A stretch of 9,200 nucleotides of DNA from Frankiales bacterium (GCA_025464795.1 JAODNB010000255.1:1-9200); one strand, 5' to 3'. Counted from the first letter of the stretch, positions 1 to 5,508 are shown. Notes: generated by a model from the letters alone, not told the origin. A program made the numbers and translations.

Positions 1-264
1 GACCGCGTGGCCAAGGGCGGGCACGAGGTTCCTGAGGACAAGGTCCGGAGTCGTTTCGAGCGGGTGTGGACCTACGTCGGGAAGGCGCTTCCTCTCGCGG
101 ACGACGCGTTCGTGTACGACAACAGCCGGGCGCGTCAGCCCTTCCGGGTGGTCGCGACCTTCGCCCACGGACGGCCCCTGGCTGCTCCCACCTGGCCGCT
201 CTGGACCCCAGACGCCCTGCGCGCAACAGCCCCGCCGTGCTGCGCAGGACCCACTAGCTCCTAG
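1..264 (+). CDS. C-terminal fragment of a zeta-toxin-like / COG4185-type P-loop kinase (5' end outside the window)
   Basis: The reading frame is open from the first base (Asp-Arg-Val-Ala-Lys-Gly-Gly-His) to a TAG, so the gene begins upstream of the window. A GTG at base 7 is probably an internal valine and not the start. About 87 residues are visible. The pattern RVAKGGHEVPEDKVRSRF, then an aromatic/Leu-rich helix, then a D-D-A-F-V-Y-D-N-S segment matches what I recall of the C-terminal part of predicted ABC-type ATPases/zeta-toxin-like kinases (small P-loop phosphotransferases). In those proteins this Gly-His-x-Val-Pro segment and the terminal DNS strand follow the substrate region. The Walker A motif would lie outside the window, so activity cannot be judged. 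The last 15 or so residues are low-complexity and look unconserved. The stop codon overlaps the stop of the convergent oxidoreductase gene. No antitoxin is visible, and a stand-alone kinase is more likely than a toxin-antitoxin module. Confidence 0.6.
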   Translation, partial: DRVAKGGHEVPEDKVRSRFERVWTYVGKALPLADDAFVYDNSRARQPFRVVATFAHGRPLAAPTWPLWTPDALRATAPPCCAGPTSS

Positions 265-1244
265 GCACCTCGGCGGGAAAGCCCGGCGGCGACGTAGATG
301 TCGTCGATCAGGCCCATGTTGAGGATGGCGTCCTCCGGTGGTGTCAGGTTGGGCTCCCCGCGCAGCACGGAGGCTGCGAAGGAGCGCAGCTGAAGGGTGT
401 AGGTCGGCTCGCCGGCAACGCGCTCCGAGTGCTTGCGCCCGTCCACGGTCACGGACAGCCGGTTGAAGTACTGCGGGGCCACGAAGTTGAACGCTCGCAG
501 AGAGCCGCGGTCCCCCTTCACCTGGACGCCGATCTTCAGCAGCTTCCGGGACCACATCGAGGCGTCGAGATGACCGAGGCAACCGTCCTCGAAGCGGAGG
601 TCGGCAGACATCGCCCGATCGACGTTCGGGAACTTCAGCTTGGCCACCGCCGAGACGACTGTCGGTTCGCCAGATCCCAGCAACCGCAGGCAGTTCAGCG
701 CATAGCAGCCGGCGTCCATCATGGCTCCGCCGCCGAGCTCGTAGCTGTACCTGATGTCGTGAAAGCGCGGGAGCGGGAAGCACAGCGCAGTCCGGATCTC
801 GCGGATCGTCCCCAGCTCGCCGCTGTCCACGACCGATCGCATCTTGGAGGCGAGCGGGTGGTAGCGGTAGTGGAACGCCTCGGTCACCACCACCCCAGCC
901 CGCGAGGCAGCGACGGCGACCTCACGAGCCTCCGTGGCGTTGGCCGTGAAGGGCTTCTCGCACAGCACGTGCTTGCCGGCGGCGATGGCCTTGAGCGTCC
1001 ACTCCGCGTGCAGGCCGTTGGGGAGCGGGTTGTAGATGGCGTCGAGCGACGGGTCGGCGATCAGGTCGTCGTACGAGCTGTGCACCCGTTCGATGCCGTG
1101 CTTCGTCGCGTAGGACTGAGCGCGATCGCGGTCGCGCGCTGCGATGGCAGCGACCACGACTTCGGGCACATCCTTCGCAGGGCGCATGAGGGCGCTCTTC
1201 GCGATCTTCGCGGCACCCAGCAGACCGATCCGCAGCTGGCTCAT
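261..1244 (-). CDS. Gfo/Idh/MocA family NAD(P)-dependent oxidoreductase
   Basis: A complete 327-residue protein, the usual size of this family of cytoplasmic dehydrogenases acting on sugars, inositols, diols and related hydroxy compounds. Residues 5-15 form the first Rossmann strand and dinucleotide loop (RIGLLGAAKIA). Residues 96-98 are the family hallmark Glu-Lys-Pro, whose lysine (K97) is the usual catalytic residue. Residues 171-183 (GGGAMMDAGCYAL) carry the Asp-x-Gly-x-x-Tyr motif, with D177 and Y181 as likely substrate/proton-relay residues. The C-terminal half is the alpha/beta sheet domain. The F-H-Y-R-Y-H-P segment after the Rossmann domain is reminiscent of the dihydrodiol dehydrogenase/xylose dehydrogenase branch, but the substrate cannot be inferred. 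The ATG has only a weak Shine-Dalgarno (GGTTGAG). It lies 31 bases downstream of the LPFTG protein gene on the same strand and may be read from the same promoter, though I see no functional link between the two. Confidence 0.93.
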   Translation of the reverse strand: MSQLRIGLLGAAKIAKSALMRPAKDVPEVVVAAIAARDRDRAQSYATKHGIERVHSSYDDLIADPSLDAIYNPLPNGLHAEWTLKAIAAGKHVLCEKPFTANATEAREVAVAASRAGVVVTEAFHYRYHPLASKMRSVVDSGELGTIREIRTALCFPLPRFHDIRYSYELGGGAMMDAGCYALNCLRLLGSGEPTVVSAVAKLKFPNVDRAMSADLRFEDGCLGHLDASMWSRKLLKIGVQVKGDRGSLRAFNFVAPQYFNRLSVTVDGRKHSERVAGEPTYTLQLRSFAASVLRGEPNLTPPEDAILNMGLIDDIYVAAGLSRRGA

Positions 1245-1275
1245 CAGCTCAACCTAGCCAGCCGGCGTTCGGACC

Positions 1276-1776
1276 TCAGGAACGCGTCAGGTCCAGCCTT
1301 CCAGCCCCGACGACCACGAGTCCGGATCCGAGCAGCAGCAGCCCCAGCAGGACGGTCCTCGGAACGCTGAAGCCGGTGAACGGCAGTTTCGACGGTAGGC
1401 CCAGGACGACCACACGAACGCTGTAGCGGGACTGCTCAGGGCTGCACTTCAGCGCTTCGCCGCAGCTGGTCCGATCCGCAGTCAGGGCCGCGGTGCCGGC
1501 GGCCTTTGCGGTGAAGCTCCGACTGGCGGTCCCGCAGCAGCCCGGGCCTGGCCGACCTGGGCTGTCCTGCTGCTGTCCGGCAGCCACGAGGACCTTGCCG
1601 TCTGCGTCGTTGATGGTCCAGGCGGCACTCTTCAGCCGGACGACGACGGTGTCGCCGACGTGGACGGTGAGGCTCTTGGCGTTGTTGCTCTCGTTCGCGG
1701 TGACAGTGCTCGCGGCGCTCACCGGAGCAGCCGTCAGCAGGAGAAGAGCTAGGACGGAAAGGACGATGCGCTTCAC
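1276..1776 (-). CDS. Secreted, sortase-anchored (LPFTG) small surface protein, inhibitor-I42-like or Ig-like fold
   Basis: A 166-residue envelope protein starting at GTG. Residues 1-21 are a signal peptide (MKR, then a Leu-rich core, then Val-Ser-Ala cleavage site). Residues 35-124 are a beta-rich extracellular domain: a V-H-V-G-D-T-V-V-V-R-L strand with a following Ala-Trp, then R-S-F-T-A...G-T-A-A-L-T-A, and a final Y-S-V-R-V-V-V strand. Four cysteines (80, 81, 105, 111) could form disulfides outside the cell. Residues 131-135 are LPFTG, followed by a membrane helix (about 137-158) and a short tail with two arginines. That is a complete cell-wall sorting signal, so a sortase is expected to link it to peptidoglycan. 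The strand pattern recalls chagasin/I42-type inhibitor domains, but the inhibitor loops are not clearly present, so protease inhibition is only a guess. The start is supported by a good ribosome binding site. The gene is divergent from the ArsR-SRPBCC gene. Confidence 0.82.
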   Translation of the reverse strand: MKRIVLSVLALLLLTAAPVSAASTVTANESNNAKSLTVHVGDTVVVRLKSAAWTINDADGKVLVAAGQQQDSPGRPGPGCCGTASRSFTAKAAGTAALTADRTSCGEALKCSPEQSRYSVRVVVLGLPSKLPFTGFSVPRTVLLGLLLLGSGLVVVGAGRLDLTRS

Positions 1777-1780
1777 GGTT

Positions 1781-1787
1781 CCCCCTC
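1781..1787 (-). promoter_or_regulatory. Ribosome binding site of the LPFTG surface protein
   Basis: On the minus strand the bases read GAGGGGG, followed by AACC and then GTG. This purine-rich block, four bases from the codon, supports the GTG start and the signal-peptide N-terminus it gives. Confidence 0.7.
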
Positions 1788-1833
1788 AGGTTCGTGTGTG
1801 TTGGACGCTGCCGACGGCTCTGCGGTTCCGCCG

Positions 1834-1863
1834 TTGACAGGTGACCATATGGTCACGTAATCT
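1834..1863 (+). promoter_or_regulatory. Promoter of the ArsR-SRPBCC gene, predicted leaderless transcript
   Basis: A consensus -35 box TTGACA (1834-1839) is followed by an 18-base spacer and TAATCT (1858-1863), which keeps the first two and the last base of TATAAT. Placing the start point seven bases after the last T of the -10 box puts +1 exactly on the A of the ATG at 1870. There is no Shine-Dalgarno before this ATG. The two facts together suggest a leaderless mRNA, a common arrangement in actinomycetes. The spacer is occupied by a perfect palindrome. Confidence 0.6.
1841..1856. promoter_or_regulatory. Palindromic operator, likely bound by the ArsR-type domain encoded next to it
   Basis: GTGACCATATGGTCAC is a perfect 16-base inverted repeat lying entirely between the -35 and -10 boxes. 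A dimeric winged-helix repressor bound here would block RNA polymerase. The neighbouring gene encodes such a repressor domain, so autorepression is the natural reading. The same site is about 65 bases upstream of the divergent LPFTG gene and could influence it too, although I found no convincing promoter boxes on that strand. The palindrome is observed; its binding protein is inferred. Confidence 0.65.
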
Positions 1864-1869
1864 GAGCGC

Positions 1870-2622
1870 ATGGACGACGTGTTCCGAGCGCTCGCCGATC
1901 CCACGCGCAGGAGCCTGCTGGATGAGCTCTTCCGCGAGGACGGCCAAACCCTGAGCGCCCTCGAGGAGGGGCTCCCGATGACCAGGTTCGGGGTCATGAA
2001 GCACCTCAAGCTCCTTGAGGAGGCAGGTCTTGTCGTGACCAAGAGGGTCGGTCGCGAGAAGCAGCACTTCCTGAACCCCGTCCCGATCCGACTCGTCCAC
2101 GACCGCTGGGTGAGCAAGTACGCGGTGCCTTGGGTGTCAGGGCTCAGCGACCTGAAGACACGACTGGAGACTCCCATGGAGAAGGTCTACGAGATCTACA
2201 TCAAGACGACGCCCGAGAAGCTCTGGGAGGCACTGACCACAACGGAGATCCGGCAGAAGTACCACTTCGGCACCGGCATCGAGTCGACGTGGGAGGTGGG
2301 TGCCCGGGTCGAGATCGGCAACGCGCAGCACGGCGTCATCATCGGCGACGGCGAGGTCCTGGAGCTCGAGCCCCCCAAACGGCTCGTGCTCACGATGAAC
2401 TGCCTGTGGAGCGACGACGTCAAGGCCGAGGGCACTACCCGCGTGACCTACGAGATCTCTCCGGTGGGTGACTCGTGCCGGCTCGTGCTCACGCACGACC
2501 AGCTCCGCGAGGGCTGCAACGAGGAGGTCTTCGGCGGTTGGCCGATGATCCTGTCAGGGCTCAAGACCTGGCTCGAGAGCGGACAGCTGCTCACCACGCC
2601 CGGCTCACTCATGTACACCTGA
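1870..2622 (+). CDS. ArsR-family winged-helix regulator fused to an SRPBCC (AHSA1-type) ligand-binding domain
   Basis: A 250-residue fusion protein. Residues 1-95 are an ArsR-type winged helix: F-R-A-L-A-D-P-T-R-R-S-L-L-D-E-L opens helix 1, the recognition helix is around 37-52 (T-R-F-G-V-M-K-H-L-K-L-L-E-E-A-G-L), and the wing is 54-68. The N-terminal metal-box ELCVC motif of classical arsenic/metal sensors is absent. Residues 103-242 are an SRPBCC/START-like domain of the Aha1 C-terminal type: it begins M-E-K-V-Y-E-I-Y-I-K-T-T-P-E-K-L-W-E-A-L, has L-E-P-P-K-R-L-V-L-T in mid-domain, and ends G-G-W-P-M-I-L-S-G-L-K-T-W-L-E-S-G. Such domains hold hydrophobic ligands in a deep cavity. The likely role is a cytoplasmic one-component repressor whose ligand is sensed by the fused domain; the ligand is unknown. 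The ATG fits the predicted transcription start (leaderless). The 3' end overlaps the convergent acetyltransferase gene by 18 bases. Confidence 0.9.
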   Translation: MDDVFRALADPTRRSLLDELFREDGQTLSALEEGLPMTRFGVMKHLKLLEEAGLVVTKRVGREKQHFLNPVPIRLVHDRWVSKYAVPWVSGLSDLKTRLETPMEKVYEIYIKTTPEKLWEALTTTEIRQKYHFGTGIESTWEVGARVEIGNAQHGVIIGDGEVLELEPPKRLVLTMNCLWSDDVKAEGTTRVTYEISPVGDSCRLVLTHDQLREGCNEEVFGGWPMILSGLKTWLESGQLLTTPGSLMYT

Positions 2623-3342
2623 GGGCCCTGCGGTGCGGCTGAAGGCGACGATCCGGCCGACCTCGACGAACCCGAGCTTCGCGTAGAGCTCCTTCGGCCA
2701 GTCGTCGGCGTCTGCGTGGAGGAAGACCCGGGAGCCCTCCGCCCGGGCGGCGGCGTCGAGCACCAGCGCCGAGGCGTAGCCCCGTCCCTGGTACTGCGGT
2801 CGGGTCAGCACCCCCTCGACCTGAGCGATCCCGTCCCGGACGAAGAGGTCAGCCCGGGCAACGAAGCTCTCGTCCTCAGGCACCCCCAGGAAGGTCGCCC
2901 AGGGAGCGACGGTCACGATGCGCTCGCCGAGCTGGCGGCAGGTCTCGACGTCCCAGGACGGCTGCTCCGCCTGCCAGTCCGCCGTCCCAGCCGCGACACG
3001 ATCCTCGAGCGACAGCGCCTGGACGATCGAGGACCTCGGGGCTGGGCCGAAGAGCTCCATCAGCAACCCGTTCTCCCGGACGTACCCCCGGGACGCCAGG
3101 ACCTCAGCCAGGTCATCCCCGCCGGCGAGCGCCTCGATGCGCCGGTGGGAGACGTCCTGCAGGACCTGCTCCGCAGCGTCGGCCAGCTCGCTGGGGTCGC
3201 AGGGCGAGGACACGATCAGCTTGTTGTGGTCGTGGGCCCGCGGGTACGCGGAGTGCCGTACCGCGACCCCGCCAGGGACCTCGAGCACGGTCTCCGCGCG
3301 GGCCTCGTCGAGAGCGCGCAGCCAAGCAGTCAGCTCGTTCAT
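2605..3342 (-). CDS. GNAT-family N-acetyltransferase
   Basis: A 245-residue protein if started at the ATG giving M-N-E-L-T-A-W-L. A GTG 45 bases further upstream is possible, but its extra 15 residues (rich in His and Arg) look unlike protein and overlap the divergent gene's coding sequence. The N-terminal half (about 1-120) is a divergent GNAT-like or dimer-forming part. The C-terminal part (about 150-235) is the catalytic GNAT fold: a beta strand G-I-A-Q-V-E-G-V-L-T, the acetyl-CoA pyrophosphate loop Q-G-R-G-Y-A at 185-190 (the Q/R-x-x-G-x-G/A signature), an alanine-rich helix, and the E-L-Y-A-K-L-G-F motif B at 218-225, which commonly supplies the catalytic tyrosine. It transfers acetyl from acetyl-CoA to an amine; the substrate is not recognisable. 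Neither start candidate has a clear Shine-Dalgarno. Confidence 0.87.
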   Translation of the reverse strand: MNELTAWLRALDEARAETVLEVPGGVAVRHSAYPRAHDHNKLIVSSPCDPSELADAAEQVLQDVSHRRIEALAGGDDLAEVLASRGYVRENGLLMELFGPAPRSSIVQALSLEDRVAAGTADWQAEQPSWDVETCRQLGERIVTVAPWATFLGVPEDESFVARADLFVRDGIAQVEGVLTRPQYQGRGYASALVLDAAARAEGSRVFLHADADDWPKELYAKLGFVEVGRIVAFSRTAGPSGVHE

Positions 3343-3357
3343 GCCAGCATGATGCGC

Positions 3358-3795
3358 ATGAGGTTCACCGCGACGTTGGAGCAGCACGGCAAGACCGCCA
3401 CGGGAGTCGAGGTCCCCGCTGAGGTCGTGGCGGCCCTCGGCAGCAAGAAGCCCGCGGTCACCGTGACGATCGGCGACTTCACCTACCGGAGCTCGGTCGC
3501 CTCGATGGGCGGTCGCTTCCTGCTCGGCGTCAGCGCGGAGGTCCGCGCGGCAACCGGGGTGAAGGCGGGGGACGTTCTGGACCTCGAGCTGGAGCTCGAC
3601 ACCGCGCCCCGCGTCGTCGAGGTCCCGGCGGATCTCGACGCCGCCATGACCGAGGAGGCGAGGACCTTCTTCGCGTCGTTGTCGTACAGCAACCAGCGCC
3701 GTCTGGTCATGGCGATCGACGCGGCCAAGACAGATGCCACGCGTTCGCGCCGCATCGACAAGACCGTCGAGGCTCTGTCCGAGGGCAGAACGTGA
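3358..3795 (+). CDS. DUF1905 / YdeI-type protein
   Basis: A 145-residue cytoplasmic protein in two parts. Residues 1-85 match the DUF1905 small beta-barrel pattern: M-R-F-T-A-T-L-E opening, V-E-V-P-A-E-V-V-A-A-L-G, then V-T-I-G-D-F-T-Y-R-S-S-V-A-S-M-G-G-R-F, and the G-V-K-A-G-D-V-L-D-L-E-L-E-L-D strand end. Residues 88-145 match the YdeI/OmpD-associated tail, with the A-R-T-F-F-A-S-L-S-Y-S-N-Q-R-R-L helix and the R-S-R-R-I-D-K-T-V-E-A-L helix. The biochemical function of the family is unknown. Three in-frame ATGs (3349, 3352, 3358) could start it. The last is chosen because it gives the usual family N-terminus, but none has a Shine-Dalgarno. Its stop overlaps the transporter start as GTGA, so the two are probably translationally coupled. 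Confidence 0.85.
   Translation: MRFTATLEQHGKTATGVEVPAEVVAALGSKKPAVTVTIGDFTYRSSVASMGGRFLLGVSAEVRAATGVKAGDVLDLELELDTAPRVVEVPADLDAAMTEEARTFFASLSYSNQRRLVMAIDAAKTDATRSRRIDKTVEALSEGRT
3781..3785 (+). promoter_or_regulatory. Ribosome binding site of the MFS transporter, inside the end of the DUF1905 gene
   Basis: GAGGG followed by six bases and then the GTG at 3792. It sits in the last codons of the preceding gene. It supports the GTG start and the 4-base GTGA start/stop overlap. Confidence 0.6.
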
Positions 3796-5000
3796 GCGTG
3801 ATCAGCCGCTACGGGGAAGTGCTCAGGCCGCCGGGAGCGGCCACTGCCCTCGCGGCGAGCCTGTTCGGCCGGCTGGCACTCGGCATGAACGGCCTGGCCC
3901 TGCTCATCCTCATCAAGGCCCTGACGGGCTCGTACTCCGACGCGGGGATCATCTCCGCCAGCTACGCGGTGTTCTTCGCGGTCGGTGCTCCCTCGAGGGC
4001 GCGTACGGCGGACCGGCGCGGTCCGCGCGGTGTGCTTGTCGCCTGTGGCGTCCTGCATCCCGGCTGCTTCGCGCTCCTGGTCCTGCTCGCGGAGCAGCAC
4101 GCACCGATCGCGGTTCTCGCCGTCGCTGCGGCTCTCGTCGGGATGAGCGTCCCGCCTCTCGGTGCCGTCATGCGCGCGCTGTGGGGTCAGCTGCTCGACC
4201 CGCCGCAGCTGCCCACCGCGTACAGCCTCGAGTCTGTGGTGATCGAGACCTGCTTCGTGGTCGGTCCGCTCGTCGTCGCTGCTCTCGCCTCCGCGATCGA
4301 CCCGGTCGCCGGCGTGGTGGCGAGCGCGGCCGTCGCGGCGACGGGATCCCTGGCGCTGGCGGCGAACCCGGTCGTCCGGACCGTCGTCCCGCACGCCGAG
4401 CGCCCGACGAGCCTCGCTGGTCCCCTCGTGTCCCGGGTCGTGCGTGCCTGCCTGCTGAACGTGCTCTGGATCGGAGCGGGCTTCGGAACGATCGAGGTCG
4501 GTGTCCTCGCCTTCGTGGACGAGCAAGGGAGCGCGCGAGCGACCGCGGGTGTGGTGCTCGCGGTCTGGAGCTGCGGGTCGATCCTCGGAGGACTCGTGTA
4601 CGGAGGCCTGCACCTGAGGACCGCGGCCGCGCGACAGCTCCCGCTCCTCGTCGTGCTGGTCGGCGTCGGTGCTTTCCTGCCGGTGCTCGCTCCCGGCATC
4701 GTGACCCTGGCTGCCGTGCTCGTCCTCAGCGGCTCGACCATCGCCCCGTTCAGCGCGTGCAACTCGGTGCTGCTCGGCGCCGCTGCGCCAGCGGGGACCG
4801 TCACGGAGGCGTTCGCCTGGAACGGCAGCATGATCTTCGGAGGGGCTGCGGCCGGCACAGCTCTGGCGGGCTTCATGGTGGACGCCTACGGCGCGCGGTC
4901 GGCGTTCGTCGCCACAGCGGCGACCGGCATCCTGGTGATCGTCTCGTCCATGGCGGGCCTCACGGCGTTGCGAGGCCACGAGGTGCCGGTAGCGGACTAG
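3792..5000 (+). CDS. Major facilitator superfamily transporter
   Basis: A 402-residue integral membrane protein with about twelve hydrophobic segments (roughly 17-41, 50-66, 80-100, 105-126, 147-168, 172-192, 220-241, 252-273, 283-300, 302-325, 340-360, 367-390), the usual size and layout of bacterial MFS carriers. The loop between segments 2 and 3 has P-S-R-A-R-T-A-D-R-R-G-P-R (68-79), a degenerate form of motif A (G-x-L-x-D-R-x-G-R/P-R). The core A-D-R-R-G-P-R is kept, but the leading glycine is replaced. The central loop (195-215) is short and hydrophilic. Segment 5 has I-E-T-C-F-V-V-G-P-L-V, a helix-breaking Gly-Pro like motif C of drug/proton antiporters, so an exporter is plausible; the substrate is unknown. 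It overlaps the DUF1905 gene upstream, and a small membrane protein follows nine bases downstream. Confidence 0.9.
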   Translation: MSVISRYGEVLRPPGAATALAASLFGRLALGMNGLALLILIKALTGSYSDAGIISASYAVFFAVGAPSRARTADRRGPRGVLVACGVLHPGCFALLVLLAEQHAPIAVLAVAAALVGMSVPPLGAVMRALWGQLLDPPQLPTAYSLESVVIETCFVVGPLVVAALASAIDPVAGVVASAAVAATGSLALAANPVVRTVVPHAERPTSLAGPLVSRVVRACLLNVLWIGAGFGTIEVGVLAFVDEQGSARATAGVVLAVWSCGSILGGLVYGGLHLRTAAARQLPLLVVLVGVGAFLPVLAPGIVTLAAVLVLSGSTIAPFSACNSVLLGAAAPAGTVTEAFAWNGSMIFGGAAAGTALAGFMVDAYGARSAFVATAATGILVIVSSMAGLTALRGHEVPVAD

Positions 5001-5009
5001 CGTGACGTC

Positions 5010-5438
5010 GTGCCTGGGGGTCGCAAGGCTGCGCTGGTGCTGGTGGCTGTCCTCGTCGTGTCAGCCGGGTTCTTCGGCTTCCGCTACCTGGTGCGGGTGC
5101 CGAGGCCGACGCTGGTCTACCCCGCCGGTCAGAGCTTGGAGAGCGTTCGGGGCAACTGCCGGCAGGGCAACGAGCTGCTCGGGTGCAAGCCCGAGGGCGG
5201 GCCGCGCAGCTTCCTGACCGTGCACGCTCCTGGAGAGCCCCGCTCGACCGTCCAGAAGATGTTCGACGGCCTGCTGGCCCACGGCTGGAGCAAGCGGGCT
5301 GCCGGCCGCACGGCCCACGACTTCCTCGAGGGCGGGGCTCCGGAGGACCTCCAGCCGCTGTACTGCCACGCGGGACGCGGCTGCGTGGGGCTGTTCCGCT
5401 TCGTCAGCGAGGGGTACGTCCTCGCCTGGTTCGCCTAG
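5010..5438 (+). CDS. Membrane-anchored small protein of unknown function with four cysteines
   Basis: A 142-residue protein I do not recognise. Residues 1-6 are basic and residues 7-24 form one hydrophobic segment. Y-L-V-R-V-P-R-P follows, so this is most likely an N-in signal anchor (or an uncleaved signal peptide) with the remaining ~115 residues outside the membrane. That part holds four cysteines at 50, 59, 119 and 125 (two pairs, C-x8-C and C-x5-C), which may form disulfides. It also has an amphipathic helix around 80-95 (S-T-V-Q-K-M-F-D-G-L-L-A-H-G-W), and ends in an aromatic strand (F-R-F-V-S-E-G-Y-V-L-A-W-F). The GTG is the first start possible, because the in-frame codon four codons upstream is the transporter's own TAG stop. 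No Shine-Dalgarno is evident. The nine-base gap suggests co-transcription with the transporter. Confidence 0.72.
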   Translation: MPGGRKAALVLVAVLVVSAGFFGFRYLVRVPRPTLVYPAGQSLESVRGNCRQGNELLGCKPEGGPRSFLTVHAPGEPRSTVQKMFDGLLAHGWSKRAAGRTAHDFLEGGAPEDLQPLYCHAGRGCVGLFRFVSEGYVLAWFA

Positions 5439-5478
5439 CAAGGTGGTCCGCGCAGTTGTGCGTGACCTCCGGGTTATC

Positions 5479-5496
5479 GGGTAGCCCTTGGTTACC
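5479..5496 (+). promoter_or_regulatory. Possible alternative-sigma -10 element (GGGTAG) and short hairpin upstream of the ATPase gene
   Basis: GGGTAG at 5479-5484 resembles the GGGTA -10 element used by SigB/SigF-type sigma factors of actinomycetes. A GTTG at 5455-5458 could be a poor -35, but the spacing is longer than usual. Overlapping it, GGTAGCC (5480-5486) and GGTTACC (5490-5496) can pair in RNA as a seven-base stem (one G-U) with a three-base loop. Either the promoter or the hairpin may be real; the evidence for each is weak. Confidence 0.25.
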
Positions 5497-5502
5497 GACC
5501 AA

Positions 5503-5508
5503 GAGGAG
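5503..5508 (+). promoter_or_regulatory. Ribosome binding site of the anti-sigma-type ATPase
   Basis: GAGGAG lies seven bases before the GTG at 5516, the best Shine-Dalgarno in the window. It decides the start: the reading frame stays open far upstream, but those codons are a shadow of the preceding gene. Confidence 0.8.

Noticed and set aside
1..264. Toxin-antitoxin (epsilon/zeta) module
   Set aside because: Only the C-terminus of the kinase-like protein is visible and no small antitoxin gene is next to it; a solitary chromosomal kinase is likelier.
429..1370. A 313-codon plus-strand frame opposite the oxidoreductase
   Set aside because: It is antisense to a gene with intact Rossmann and EKP motifs; its composition is typical of a GC-rich shadow.
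2716..3357. In-frame upstream extension of the DUF1905 gene to a start at 2716
   Set aside because: The extension is antisense to the GNAT gene and unlike protein; the family N-terminus begins at M-R-F-T-A-T-L-E.
3483..4979. A 498-codon open frame on the minus strand opposite the DUF1905 and MFS genes
   Set aside because: Its translation is Arg/Gly/Asp/His-rich without domains or hydrophobic core, as expected for the antisense of high-GC coding DNA; the plus strand gives a clear twelve-helix transporter.
3734..5005. A 423-codon plus-strand frame overlapping the MFS gene
   Set aside because: Its translation is dominated by Arg, Gly and Pro and has no recognisable motif; it is a frame shadow of the transporter.
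5451..5462. Small inverted repeat CGCA-GTTG-TGCG after the four-cysteine protein gene, considered as a terminator
   Set aside because: The stem is only four base pairs and no T-run follows.
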